Of a stretch of DNA of 64,000 bases, positions 10,161 through 20,315 are shown in pieces. The notes beneath the pieces were generated by a model. It saw nothing but the letters and a program-made list of their open reading frames with translations, did no database searches and was not told the DNA's origin. Both the position numbers and the translations under genes were made by a program. The DNA comes from Nocardioidaceae bacterium. GTDB taxonomy: Bacteria; Actinomycetota; Actinomycetes; Propionibacteriales; Nocardioidaceae. The DNA is taken from NCBI GenBank assembly GCA_030447805.1, contig JAUJOE010000002.1:344868-408867 (forward strand). The letters are read 5' to 3'. Position 1 is the first letter of the stretch; each line of letters starts with the position of its first letter.

Positions 10161-10536
10161 GGCGTTCACCCCGTTGCAGCGCGACGAAATCGCCAAGGCC
10201 ATCCGAGACGCCGAAAAGCTGTCGGGCCGGACGTTCTCGGTGCACGTCGGGCCATCCGACGGCGATCCGCGTCAGCGCGCCGAGCGGTTGCACGCAGCCC
10301 TAGCGGACCCCGCCAACAGCATTTTGATCCACGTCGACCCGCAGGTCCGCAGCCTCGACATCGTCACCGGAGCAGCGGTGCGCACACAGCTGGGCAACCG
10401 GCAGGCGGCACTGGCGGCCATCACCATGCAGTCGGCGTTCACCGCCGGCGACCTGGCCAGAGGTCTGCTCGCCGGGCTGCAGCTGCTCGCCGAGCTGGCT
10501 CGCCCCCCGGCGACCCTGCACACCGACACGCCCTAA
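10141..10536 (+). CDS. DUF5130 domain protein
   Basis: About 131 residues from the GTG at 10141 (a second GTG at 10147 is equally possible), overlapping the end of ctaJ. Motifs 'FTPLQRDEIAKAIRDAE', 'LADPANSILIHVDP' and 'LDIVTG' resemble the TPM-like fold of DUF5130 proteins, which travel with ctaJ in actinobacteria. An upstream ATG at 10051 would add 30 unconserved, Pro/Arg-rich residues and is unlikely. Function unknown; a role with the oxidase is inference from the pairing. Confidence 0.7.
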   Translation: MPVSVGEAFTPLQRDEIAKAIRDAEKLSGRTFSVHVGPSDGDPRQRAERLHAALADPANSILIHVDPQVRSLDIVTGAAVRTQLGNRQAALAAITMQSAFTAGDLARGLLAGLQLLAELARPPATLHTDTP

Positions 10537-10551
10537 CCGACATCCCAGCTG

Positions 10552-10599
10552 AAAGATCCGACGTACAACACGTTCTGGCGAGCTAGCCGTCGGATCTTT
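10552..10599 (-). repeat. Dispersed palindrome family 2, copy 1
   Basis: Perfect 12-bp arms AAAGATCCGACG (10552-10563) and CGTCGGATCTTT (10588-10599) around a 24-bp core. Read on the minus strand the core contains CTCGCCAGAACG, related to CACGCCATAGCG in the copies near valS. Here it lies between two convergent genes and could serve as a bidirectional terminator. Confidence 0.8.
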
Positions 10600-10630
10600 G
10601 CCGCAGCCGCCAGGGAGCGCGCCCGGGGAG

Positions 10631-13172
10631 TCAGCCCTCGGCGTCGCGGCGCTGAGCAGCGAGCGCCCGGGCCACGTCGGCCCGGCCCTCGGAGACGAGC
10701 CGCCGGGCGGCCGCGTTGGCCGACGTCGACGACAGCCAAGCGTCGACAGTGTCGAGGGTCTCCTGCGTGGCCAACAGCCGCGGGAACATGTACTCCAGCA
10801 CCGTCGACGCGTGATGGACGCCCCGCTCCTCCCAGATGCGCTCCGCTGCGGCGAGATAGCGGCCGAGATACGGCTTGAGCACATCGTCCTGTCGCGGCTG
10901 GTTGAAGCTCAACGCGATGCTGCGCATCGTCTCGTTGGGTACGTCGTCGCGTTCCACCGCGTCCGTCCACGCCCTCGCCTTCGCCTCCGCCGTGGACATC
11001 GCCGCCCGTGCTGCCGCCGCCGACTCCTGGCCCGAAATGGTCTTGTCGCGCTCTAGTTCGGCATCGACCGCCGAGTCGTCGGCCCGGCCCTCCCGGGTCA
11101 GCCCACTCAGCAGCTCCCAGCGCAGGTCGGTGTCGACGGTGAGCCCGGCCAGCTGAGCCGAGCCGTCGAGCAGCCCGGCGAGCAGGTCGAGCGCTTCGGC
11201 GGAGCACGCCGTACCGGCAAGGCCGCGCAGGAACGCGAGCTGTTGGTCACTGCCTGCCGGGGCGTTGCGGACCAAGTCGAGCAGGCCCGCCTCCCAGCGC
11301 TGCTGGGCAGCCTCCCGGTTGTTCGGCGCGGTGTAGAGCGTGACCGCCTGACTGGTGCGAAAGACCAGCGAACGCACCGCCGTCAGGTCGGTCTCGGTAC
11401 CGATGCCGCGCAGCACGAGCTCGAGCCAGTCGGTGGCGCGCATTTCCGCGTCGCGGGTCATGTCCCACGCCGCACCCCACGACAGCGCCCGGGCGAGCGA
11501 GTCGGTGAACCTGTCGATGTTGGCGACCACGGTGGCAAGCGAGCGCTCGTCGAGCCGCACCTTCGCGTACGTGAGGTCGCCGTCGTTGAGCAGCACCAGG
11601 TCTGGTTGCGGCTGCCCGATGAGCTCCGCTACCTCGGTGGAGTCACCGGCTACGTCGGTTTCCACGCTCGACCGTCGGACGAGCCCCTCGTCGGTGAGGT
11701 CGTACAGGCCGATCGCCAGCCGGTGGCGCCGTAGCGTCGGGAAGTCCGGAGCGGCGGTCTGCTCGAGGCAGAACGAGGTGAAGTTCCCGGCGTCGTCGAC
11801 CGTGAAGTGGGGTCGGATCGTGTTGACTCCCGACGTCTGCAGCCACTCCTTGGCCCACGACCCCAACTCCCGCCCGGACGTCTCTTCGAGCGCCTTGAGC
11901 AGGTCGGTCAGCTCGGTGTTGCCGTAGGCATGGCGGTCAAAGTAGGAGCGCAGCCCGGCGAAGAACTCCTCCTCGCCGACCCACGCCACCAGCTGCCGCA
12001 GAGCCGACGCCCCCTTCGCGTAGGTGATCCCGTCGAAGTTGACCTCGACAGCCTCCAGGTCGTGGTTGTCAGCGGCGATCGGGTGCGTCGAGGGCAGCTG
12101 GTCCTGCCGGTAGGCCCACGTCTTGCGCGCGTTGCAGAAGGCCGTCCACGCCTCGTCGTACTGGGTGCTGACCGTCGAGGCGTGATGCGCCGCCCACTCC
12201 GCGAACGACTCGTTGAGCCACAGGTCGTCCCACCACTTCATCGTCACCAGGTCGCCGAACCACATGTGCGCCATCTCGTGCAGGATCGTGTTGGCCCTGC
12301 TCTCGTACGCCGCGCGGGTCTGCCGGCTGCGGTAGATGTACTCGTCGCGGAACGTCACACATCCCGCGTTCTCCATCGCGCCCATGTTGTACTCCGGCAC
12401 GAACAGCTGGTCGTACTTGCCGAACGGGTAGGCCATGTCGAACGCGTTCTCGAAGAGCTCGAACCCCTGCTTGGTCACCTCGAAGATGTCGTCGGCGTCA
12501 AGGTGTTGCAGCAGCGACTCGCGCACGAAGATGCCGAGCGGGATCTCCCCGCGTGCCGGCGTACACGTCGCGGACGACGGCGTACTCCCCGGCTACCAGC
12601 GCGGTGATGTAGGTCGAGATCGGTTTCGTTGGCTCGAAGTGCCACACCGACACACCGTCGCCGACGGGTTCCGGTGCGGGGGTGGGGGAGTTGGAGATCA
12701 CCTGCCAGTGCGACGGCGCGGTGACGTGAAAGCTGAACTCCCCCTTGAGGTCGGGCTGCTCGAACGTGGTGAACACCCGCCTGGCGTCGGGCACCTCGAA
12801 CTGGGTGTAGAGGTACACCTTGCCGTCCGCCGGGTCGACGAAGCGGTGCAGGCCCTCGCCGTTGCGGCTGTATGCGCAGTCGGCAACCACCCGCAGCTCG
12901 TTGTCGGCCTGGAGGTCGCTGAGCGCGATGCGGCTGTCGGCGTACGCCGAGGCGTCGACCGGCTGACCGTTCAGCACGATCTCGGAGACAGTCGCGCCGA
13001 CCAGATCAGCGAAGCTCTCGGCACCGGGCTGACGGCAGCCGAACCGGATGACGGTCGTTGAGGCGAATGTGGTCTCGGACGTCGTCAGGTCGAGTGAGAC
13101 GTCGTAGCTCGTGACGTCGAGGAGGCGAGCGCGTTCGGCCGCTTCGTCGCGGGTGAGGTTGATGCCAGGCAT
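10631..13172 (-). CDS. pepN: Aminopeptidase N (M1 family), one frameshift
   Basis: A zinc metalloaminopeptidase of the M1 family, about 845 residues after joining two frames. The N-terminal domain starts at ATG 13172 (GAGGATGG upstream). Past the break near 12540 come the substrate motif GAMEN, the zinc motif HEMAHMWFGD with the second glutamate in 'NESFAEW' (about 12,270-12,210), then the ERAP1-like C-terminal domain. It removes N-terminal residues from peptides in the cytoplasm. The break falls in 'YAGTRGE-IPLGIFVRE', a run of G/C bases, so it is probably an indel error. Confidence 0.92.
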
Positions 13173-13263
13173 TGCGCCATCCTCCCACGGGGTCCGGGAA
13201 TGCCGTACCGGAGTTGCCGGTTGGTCCCGGATGTCACCTTGCCCCCAGCTCAAAGGAGAGCTC

Positions 13264-13874
13264 ATGGCCGACGGCCGCCTCACCGCCGACTTCTGGTTCG
13301 ATCCTGCCTGCCCGTGGGCGTGGATCGCCTCGCGATGGATGAAGGAGGTCGAGAAGGTCAGGGGCGTCGACACCTCCTTCCACGTCATGAGCCTGGCGTA
13401 CCTCAACCAGGACAATGACGTGCCCGACGACTACCGCGCCTTTCTCGACGCCACCTGGGGAGCCGTGCGTGTGTGTACGGCGGCTGAGCAGGCCCATGGC
13501 CCGGCGGCGCTCGACCGGCTTTACACCGAACTAGGGACTCGCCTCCACGTGCAAGGGAGGAGCGCAACCGCGCCACTATCGACGCCGCGCTGACCGCGGC
13601 TGGACTCCCGGTTGAGCTGGCCGATGCCATGGACTCCGAGGAGTACGACGAGGCGCTGAAGAAGTCCCACCACGAGGGCATGGACCAGGTCGGCATGGAG
13701 GTCGGCACTCCGGTCATCGCTGTCGAGGGGGTGGCGTTCTTCGGCCCGGTGGTGACGCCTGCGCCGAAGGGCGAGGCGGCCGGCAAGCTCTGGGACGGCG
13801 TCCGGCTGGTCGCGGCCACCGAGGGGTTCTACGAGCTCAAGCGCACCCGCACCGAAGACCCCACCTTCGGCTGA
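13264..13874 (+). CDS. DsbA-fold oxidoreductase, mycothiol-dependent nitroreductase (Rv2466c) family, one frameshift
   Basis: Closely follows the Rv2466c pattern: 'ADFWFDPACPWAW', 'FHVMSLA', 'EQAHG', 'KSHHEGMD', 'VGTPVIAVEGVAFFGPV', 'FYELKRTRTE'. The frame shifts once near 13545; joined length is about 203 residues. The active site reads CPWA, so the resolving cysteine of Rv2466c (CPWC) is absent and the enzyme would be monothiol, using mycothiol for turnover. It follows pepN and precedes rpiB, as in M. tuberculosis. GGAGAG lies 4 nt before the ATG. Confidence 0.88.
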
Positions 13875-13892
13875 CCCCCCCCCGCCTCTTGG

Positions 13893-13940
13893 AGTTGTCA
13901 GAACGTGCGACCGCTATAGGTGCAGTGGAGTCTGACAAGT
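13893..13940 (+). repeat. Dispersed palindrome family 1, copy B
   Basis: Arms TTGTCAG (13895-13901) and CTGACAA (13932-13938), 44 bp end to end; the core includes ACCGCTATAGGTGCAG. It lies between the DsbA-like gene and rpiB, both on the plus strand, directly ahead of the rpiB start. Confidence 0.75.
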
Positions 13941-13969
13941 CGTGAGTGTGGCGTGCCAGGATGAGCGCC

Positions 13970-14413
13970 ATGCGTGTACACCTCGGGTCAGATCATGCCG
14001 GTTTGGAGCTCAAGACCCACCTCGACACCTGGTTGCGCGACCAGGGCCACGAGCCGGTCGACCACGGCCCGACGACGTACGACGCCGACGACGACTACCC
14101 GCCGTACTGCTTCGCCACGGGGGAAGCGGTGGTGGCCGACTCCGGAAGCCTCGGCATCGTGATCGGCGGCTCCGGCAACGGGGAGCAGATCGCGGCGAAC
14201 AAGGTGGTCGGCGTACGCGCAGCCCTGGCCTGGTCGCGCGAGACCGCTGAGCTGGCCCGCCTCCACAATGACGCGAACGTGATCTCGATCGGCGCCCGGA
14301 TGCACTCCCTCGACGAAGCCACGTCGTTCGTCGAGGTGTTCCTGGCCACCGCTTTCAGCGACGACGACCGACACCGCCGCCGCATCGCTCAGCTCACCGA
14401 CTACGAGGCCTGA
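13970..14413 (+). CDS. rpiB: Ribose-5-phosphate isomerase B
   Basis: A 147-residue RpiB: 'HLGSDHAGLELKTHL' phosphate loop, 'GIVIGGSGNGEQIAANK' anion hole and 'SRETAELARLHNDANVISIGAR' (catalytic base region; actinobacterial enzymes use Glu instead of Cys, here E in 'GNGEQ'). It interconverts ribose-5-P and ribulose-5-P in the pentose phosphate pathway. The ATG at 13970 is chosen because the family begins MRVHLGSDHAG; ATG 13961 is an alternative. Confidence 0.93.
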   Translation: MRVHLGSDHAGLELKTHLDTWLRDQGHEPVDHGPTTYDADDDYPPYCFATGEAVVADSGSLGIVIGGSGNGEQIAANKVVGVRAALAWSRETAELARLHNDANVISIGARMHSLDEATSFVEVFLATAFSDDDRHRRRIAQLTDYEA

Positions 14414-14441
14414 CCCGCTCGCGCCGCCTCACGGAGGACGC

Positions 14442-15254
14442 ATGCCCGAAGGCCACACCCTCTTCCGGCTCGCGGGAGAACTGAACGCCGCCTTCGGCGG
14501 TCAGCCGGTCGAGGTCAGCAGCCCGCAGGGCAGGTTCACCGATGGCGCCGCCGCGGTGGACGGTCACGTACTTGAGCTCGCAGAGTCGGCAGGCAAGCAC
14601 CTCTTCATCAGATTCGAGGGCGGCGGCGTGGTCCACGTGCACCTCGGCCTGATCGGCGCCTTCCGGGTCGAGGAGGGCACCCCGTCCGACCCCGTCGGGG
14701 CTGTGCGACTCCGGTTGGTCGGTCCGATGGCGTACGCCGACCTGCGCGGCGCGACGACGTGCGAACTGCTGTCGGAGGAGTCGGTCGAGCAGATCCTCGC
14801 CAGGCTTGGACCCGACCCGCTGCGGCCGGATGCCGACCCGGCCAAGGCTTTCGATCGGATCCGCACCAGCAAGAAGTCAGTGGGCGCGCTCCTCATGGAC
14901 CAGTCAGTGCTGGCAGGAGTCGGCAACGTCTACCGTGCCGAATCGCTGTTCCGCGCTCGCCTGCACCCGCTGACGCCGGGGCACAAGGTGAGCAGTCGGC
15001 GCTGGAATGCGCTGTGGCACGACATTGTCGACCTGATGGAGTACGGCGTCCAGACCGGCCGCATTGACACAGTGCGACCCGAACACGAGCCGGCGTCCAT
15101 GGGAAGACAGGCTCGCATCGACGACCATGGGGGCGAGGTGTACGTGTACCGCCGCCACGGGCAGGCCTGTCATGCCTGCGGCTCGATCGTGCGGACCCGG
15201 GTGCTGGAAGGTCGGAACCTGTTCTGGTGCCCGACCTGTCAGCGACGCCGCTGA
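14442..15254 (+). CDS. Endonuclease VIII-like DNA glycosylase (Nei2 type)
   Basis: A 270-residue Fpg/Nei family bifunctional glycosylase/AP lyase for oxidised bases. It begins 'MPEGHTL', so the catalytic Pro-2 and Glu-3 are present and the PEGH form marks Nei. The H2TH domain is around 'LLMDQSVLAGVGNVYRAE', and the C-terminal zinc finger has paired cysteines ('CHACG' and 'CPTC'). GGAGG lies just before the ATG. The rpiB-nei2 order is conserved with M. tuberculosis Rv2465c-Rv2464c. Confidence 0.93.
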   Translation: MPEGHTLFRLAGELNAAFGGQPVEVSSPQGRFTDGAAAVDGHVLELAESAGKHLFIRFEGGGVVHVHLGLIGAFRVEEGTPSDPVGAVRLRLVGPMAYADLRGATTCELLSEESVEQILARLGPDPLRPDADPAKAFDRIRTSKKSVGALLMDQSVLAGVGNVYRAESLFRARLHPLTPGHKVSSRRWNALWHDIVDLMEYGVQTGRIDTVRPEHEPASMGRQARIDDHGGEVYVYRRHGQACHACGSIVRTRVLEGRNLFWCPTCQRRR

Positions 15255-15261
15255 GCGCCCC

Positions 15262-17616
15262 TCAGCTCATCAGTTCAGGAACGGCTGCCGCCGCCTCGTC
15301 AGCTGGCATGGGCCGGGCGAAGTGGTAACCCTGGGCGGAGTCGCAGCCCATCGCGCGCAGCCGAGCTGCCTGGGCCGCAGTCTCCACGCCTTCGGCCGCG
15401 ACGGTGATTCCTAGGGCGTGGGCAAGGCTGATGATGCCTTGCACTAGAGCTCGCGTATGCCTGGCTGACTCCAGGTTCGAGATGAACGAGCGGTCGATCT
15501 TTAGGCAGTCCACCGGGAAGTGGTGAAGGTACGACAGCGAGGAGTAACCGGTCCCGAAGTCATCGATGGCGATCTGCAGGCCAAGCGACTTCAGCGCCCG
15601 GAGCGTCACGGCAGCTGACTCGACGTCCTGCATCATGGCGCTCTCGGTGATCTCCAGCATCAATGCTTCGGGGGGAAGGTCGGCGGTCCGCAGCGCGTGC
15701 TCGACCTCGCTCGCCAGTTGGCCGCCGTGGAACTGACGGGCGGACAGGTTCACGCACACAGCCATCGGCTGGCGGGGGTGGGTCTGTCGCCAGCGCTGTC
15801 CTTGGCGGCATGCTTCGTGCAGCACCCACCGCCCGAGCTCGACTATCAAACCGCTCTCTTCGGCCAGCGCGAGGAAGTCAGCCGGTTGCAGCAGGCCCCG
15901 CTCGGGGTGCTGCCAGCGCACCAACGCCTCCATCCAGATCGGCTTGCTGGAGCCGGTGAGCGGGATCTTCGGCTGGTAGTGCAGCCGCAGTTGCCCTTGC
16001 TCGATGGCTTGGCTTAGATCGTTCTGTACGACGAGGCGGCTGCGCGCCTCCTCGTCCATGTCGTCGTCGAACAACTTCCAGCGACCATGACCGGTGCGCT
16101 TGGCCTTGTACATCGCGATGTCAGCCTTCCGCACCAGGTCATCGGGATGTTCCTTGCCGGTGGTGCTGATCGCGATGCCAGTGCTGGCCGTCACCTGAAC
16201 GCTGCGATCCGGCAACGCAAACGGCTCCCGCAACGCTGTGGATATCCGCTCTGTCAGCTGAATTGTCTGCCGGGCGTCGGCGACGTCCTCCACCAAGACG
16301 GCGAACTCGTCGCCACCAAGCCGAGCCACTGTGTCGATGGGTCGCAGACAGTCTCCTATCCGTCCCGCCACGGCGATGAGCAGTTGGTCACCGACTTGGT
16401 GGCCCAGGCTGTCATTGACGACCTTGAAGCCGTCGAGATCCACGAACAGCACCGCCACGGCGCCATCGCGCCGCTGGATGCGCCTGAGAGCATGTCCGAG
16501 TCGGTCGGCGAATAGTGCGCGGTTCGGCAGCCCTGTCAAGGCGTCATGGATGGTCTGGTAGGTCAGCCGGTCCTCAAGAGCCCGGCGCTCGGTGACGTCA
16601 TGCATGGCGACCACCGCTCCGAGCTTGGTGCCGTCGCCGTCGTAGAACGCCTGCCCGTTGACCAGCGTCGTACGCCGATCGCTGTCGGTCGGCGCAATGA
16701 CCATCTCCGCCTCGCGCACCGTCTCGCCATTCAGCGCGCGAAAAAGGGGGATGTCGACCTTCTGTAGCGGAGTCTGACCGTCCGGCCGGTACAGGCTGTA
16801 CGAGTGAGCCCACTGGTCAGGACCGACCGGCGACGGGGTGACCCCATGGAACTCGCGTGCGGCCTGGTTGAACAGCGTCAGCCTGCCTTCGGCGTCACAG
16901 GCGACGATGCCTTCCTTGAGGCTGTCGAGTAGTGCGCTCAAGAACTCGCGGTCTTGGATGAGCTCCTGCTCCGCCTGCGCGACTGCGGCCCGGTCTTCGG
17001 AGTGGATCTTCTCGAAGAAGTTCTCGTACGTCGGCACAAAGGTGCGTGGGTCGTTGAGGTAGAGGCGGTGCAGCTCGGCAGACAACGTTATGGCGCCCGA
17101 CGCGAGGTCCCAGTCCCAACTGCCCATGCCGGCGATGTGCTGAGCGTGCGCCAACTGGTCTTGGCTGCGCTGCAAGGCTTCGGCTGACCGTTTGCTCTCG
17201 GTGATATCGCGGGAGACACCGAAGACGCCGACGACAGCCCCCTCGTCGTCCAGGATCGGTCCCTTCGTCGTCACAAAGGTCCGCGCATCGCCCGGCTGGA
17301 TCGTAAGCGTCTCCTCATAAACTCGGGTCTCGCCAGTGGCGATGATGTCGCGGTCCTGCTCCTCCATGTGGAGAGCGGACGTGGCGTCTACCAGCTCACG
17401 AACCGTCTTACCGAGCACCTCATGCGTCGGCCTCCCGAGCAGCCGGGCGGTAGCCGAGTTCACCAGCTGGTGCCGCCCGTCCAGATCCTTGGCGAAGACG
17501 ACATCGGGGTGGCTCTCGATGACCGCCTGAGCGATGACAGCGGCGGTGCGTTCGGGCTGCGGGCGGTTCTCGGCCCGTTGGGCCGGGGGTATGCCAGTGA
17601 GGTCGCTGAGGGTCAT
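15262..17616 (-). CDS. PAS-GGDEF-EAL cyclic-di-GMP signalling protein
   Basis: A 784-residue cytoplasmic protein. Order: PAS (about 25-145, ending in 'GVFGVSRDITESK'), a partial second PAS-like segment (155-210), a third PAS (215-345, 'AMHDVTERRALEDRL'), GGDEF (350-515; active-site motif intact as GGDEF, 'RLGGDEFAVL') and EAL (530-775; 'MEALVRW', 'LEITESAMM', 'DDFGTGYSSLSYL'). Both catalytic signatures are intact, so it may make and break c-di-GMP under PAS sensing. No membrane helix. GGAGAGGGG precedes the start. The 247 bp upstream holds no riboswitch I can recognise. Convergent with nei2. Confidence 0.93.
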   Translation of the reverse strand: MTLSDLTGIPPAQRAENRPQPERTAAVIAQAVIESHPDVVFAKDLDGRHQLVNSATARLLGRPTHEVLGKTVRELVDATSALHMEEQDRDIIATGETRVYEETLTIQPGDARTFVTTKGPILDDEGAVVGVFGVSRDITESKRSAEALQRSQDQLAHAQHIAGMGSWDWDLASGAITLSAELHRLYLNDPRTFVPTYENFFEKIHSEDRAAVAQAEQELIQDREFLSALLDSLKEGIVACDAEGRLTLFNQAAREFHGVTPSPVGPDQWAHSYSLYRPDGQTPLQKVDIPLFRALNGETVREAEMVIAPTDSDRRTTLVNGQAFYDGDGTKLGAVVAMHDVTERRALEDRLTYQTIHDALTGLPNRALFADRLGHALRRIQRRDGAVAVLFVDLDGFKVVNDSLGHQVGDQLLIAVAGRIGDCLRPIDTVARLGGDEFAVLVEDVADARQTIQLTERISTALREPFALPDRSVQVTASTGIAISTTGKEHPDDLVRKADIAMYKAKRTGHGRWKLFDDDMDEEARSRLVVQNDLSQAIEQGQLRLHYQPKIPLTGSSKPIWMEALVRWQHPERGLLQPADFLALAEESGLIVELGRWVLHEACRQGQRWRQTHPRQPMAVCVNLSARQFHGGQLASEVEHALRTADLPPEALMLEITESAMMQDVESAAVTLRALKSLGLQIAIDDFGTGYSSLSYLHHFPVDCLKIDRSFISNLESARHTRALVQGIISLAHALGITVAAEGVETAAQAARLRAMGCDSAQGYHFARPMPADEAAAAVPELMS

Positions 17617-17863
17617 GGTGACGACCCCTCTCCGTTACCCGAAGACGACTGGTGCGTCAAGTATTAGCGGATTTACCTACCGTGACAAGCCGAACGCAAA
17701 GGGTACATACATCCCCAGAACAGCCGAGGCGAGAACGTGCCACTGACAGCGGAACGTTGACGCCTGTGGGAACGCTGTTCCCGCCGCCGGGATGTAACCC
17801 CGCTCTCGGAGGTCACAATGCAATAACGCCGGCTCCGGGGTGGTCGACCAGTAGCTTGGGAGC

Positions 17864-19113
17864 GTGACGCGTCCCGGTTGGCCGGCGTTGGACCGGTCAA
17901 GGGTCGGACTGCTTGCCGCGCTGGCTATCGACAACTTCGGCTCCGGTCTGTTTCTTCCACTCGCCCTGGTGTACGCCACCCGCGTGGTCGGTCTGGAAGT
18001 CCAAACCGCGGGCGCTGTCGTCGCCGTCGCGACGATGCTGGGATTCGCGGTGCCGCCGTTGGCTGGGCGCCTGACGCACCGTTTCGGCCCTCGGGCCGTC
18101 GTGGTGTTGGCGCAGCTGCTGCAGGGTGCGGGAGCCGCCGGGTACGTGGTCGCAGCCGATGCCGTCGGCGTCTTCCTCTCCTCGGGGCTGTTGGCGGTTG
18201 GCACACAGATGTTCTACTGCTCGGTCTTCGTGCTGATCGCTGATGTGAGCACCAACGTCGCGAAGGAGCGTCCGTTCGCGCTTGTCGCGATGGTGCGGTC
18301 AGCCGCCTTCGGGCTGGGCACGTTGGCTGCGGCGCTCGCGCTGGTGGGGAGAGCAACACCGTCCTGCGGTGGCTGGTCATAGTGGACGCAGGCACTTTCG
18401 TGGTCGCGGCGGTGCTGCTCGCTGCGTTCGTCAGCACCGCGCAGGTGGACAGACCCACAGGGGCTGCCGTTGGTCCGCTGACCGTGCTGCGGGATCGCCG
18501 CTACCTTGCCCTGATCGCGGCGGTGTGTCTGGTGGGGCTAGCGGTGGACTTCGCATTGGTGGGAATGCCGTTCTTCGTCGTGGACGTTCTCGATGGACCG
18601 GCGTGGCTACCTGGCGCGCTGTTGGCCGCCGGCACGCTGCTCTCCAGCGTGTACGGCGTCAAGGTGGTGGACGCCTTGGGTGGCTATCGACGTACCCAGT
18701 CGTTGCGGGCCGGTGCCTTGATCTATGTGGTCTGGGCCGGGCTCACTGGGCTCATGCTCTGGGTGCCTGCCGGCTGGTTGGTGCCGTACGCGTTCGCGAC
18801 ATGGGCGTTGCTGGTGGCGGGAACGAAGGTCTTCTTCCCGGTCTCCGGTGCGCTGTCGGAGGCGCTGCCGCCGAGGGAGAGCCGCGCGGGCTACATGGCC
18901 ACCTACCAGTACGCGTTCACGACGGCGCAGGTGCTGGCGCCCGCCGTCGTTGCCTTGTTCGCCATTGCAGCGTGGCTTCCTTGGGCGGTGGTCGCCGCTT
19001 CCGCGCTCGCGGGGATTCTGGTGCTCGGCTGGCTCGGGCGCGCGATTCCAGCGGCCGTAGACCGGCCGACGGCTGCTGCGACACCTCCACCATCAAGCGT
19101 GATGCAGAACTGA
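17864..19113 (+). CDS. MFS transporter, one frameshift
   Basis: A major facilitator with about 12 helices over ~410 residues when two frames are joined near 18345. The loop after TM2 reads 'GRLTHRFGPR', the usual MFS motif A position. The second half starts 'GTFVVAAVLLAAFV'. The GTG start at 17864 has TAGCTT (17852-17857) 6 nt upstream, a leaderless promoter. Substrate unknown; it is followed closely by the winged-helix gene, which has its own promoter. Confidence 0.82.
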
Positions 19114-19145
19114 GCCTTCGGCGCCCCGTGGCATAGCCTCCCATC

Positions 19146-20257
19146 GTGACTGTGCACCGGCTGTCTCGCGCCGACGCTCGGCGCATCGCCGTACGTGCGC
19201 AGCTCTTGGAGCGCACGCGGCCGACCGAGTTGCTCGACCTGGTGCGCCACCTGACTTTGCTTCAGATCGACCCGACTGCCGCCATTGCACCGAATGCCGA
19301 TCTGGTTGCGTGGAGTCGGCTGGGGTCGTCGTACTCGACAAGTGACTTGTCCACCGCACTTGAGAGTCGGGAGCTGATCGAGCTGAGCGCACTGATCCGG
19401 CCGAGCGAAGACCTGGCGCTCTTTCGGGCCGAGATGGCCGAGTGGCCGGGGCGCGGGGAACTGCGCGCTTGGCAGGTGCACATCCGCGACTGGGTGCAGG
19501 CCAACGAGGCGTGCCGGCGGGACATCCTCGACCGACTCGGTTCCTCGGGTCCGCTGCCGTCGCGTGATCTGCCGGACACGTGTGCGGTGCCGTGGGCCTC
19601 GACCGGGTGGACCAACAACCAGAACGTCATCAAGCTCCTCGACTTCATGGTGCAGCGCGGTGAGGTCGCGACCGCCGGGCGCAAGGGCCGTGAGCGGCTG
19701 TGGGACCTGGCGACCCGGGTCTACCCCGACGACCCGGTGGTGCCGGTAGACGATGCCCTGCGCATCCGCAACGAACGCCGGCTGCACGCTTTGGGCATCG
19801 CCCGCGCCAGGGCACCGGTGAGTCCGATGGAGCCGAACGACGTCGGTGAGGCCGGCGAGCCGGCCAGCGTTGAGGGTGTCAAGGGCACGTGGCGGGTGGA
19901 TCCGTCGTACTTGGGCCAGCCGTTCTCAGGGCGGGCGGCGGTGCTCTCCCCGTTCGACCGGCTGCTGCACGACCGCAGGCGCACGATGGAGCTGTTCGAG
20001 TTCGAGTACTACCTGGAGATGTACAAGCCCGCCGCCAACCGCCGCTGGGGTACTTCGCGCTGCCGATCCTGTACGGCGACCGGCTGGTCGGCAAGCTTGA
20101 CGCCACCGCCGACCGCAAAGCCGGCGTGCTTCGGGTCAACGCCATCCACCAGGATGTGCAGTTCACCAAGCCGATGACCGCCGCAGTGCACCGGGAGATC
20201 AAGGATCTGGCTCAGTGGCTCGAACTGGAGCTCACGATTCCCGTCTTCGCCACCTGA
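19146..20257 (+). CDS. Winged-helix DNA glycosylase-like protein (AlkZ/YcaQ, HTH_42 family), one frameshift
   Basis: About 370 residues after joining frames near 20048. The family motif lies in 'LTLLQIDPTAAIAPNADLV': it reads QID, the Q-hydrophobic-D form found in YcaQ/AlkX rather than the QxQ of AlkZ. The rest shows 'LLHDRRRTMELFEFEYYLEMY' and 'KPAANRRWGYFALPILYGDRLVGKLDA' (joined), both typical. These enzymes unhook crosslinks or remove bulky alkyl-purines. GTG start with TAGCCT 6 nt upstream. Confidence 0.82.
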
Positions 20258-20315
20258 CCGCCGCTTCGGCAGACCCGGCGAGCCAGGATCGGCTCGCGTC
20301 GCCGATCGCGGCAGG

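Noticed and set aside
17617..17863. Possible c-di-GMP riboswitch before the GGDEF/EAL gene
   Set aside because: I could not find the conserved GEMM core or its two helices in the leader on the minus strand.
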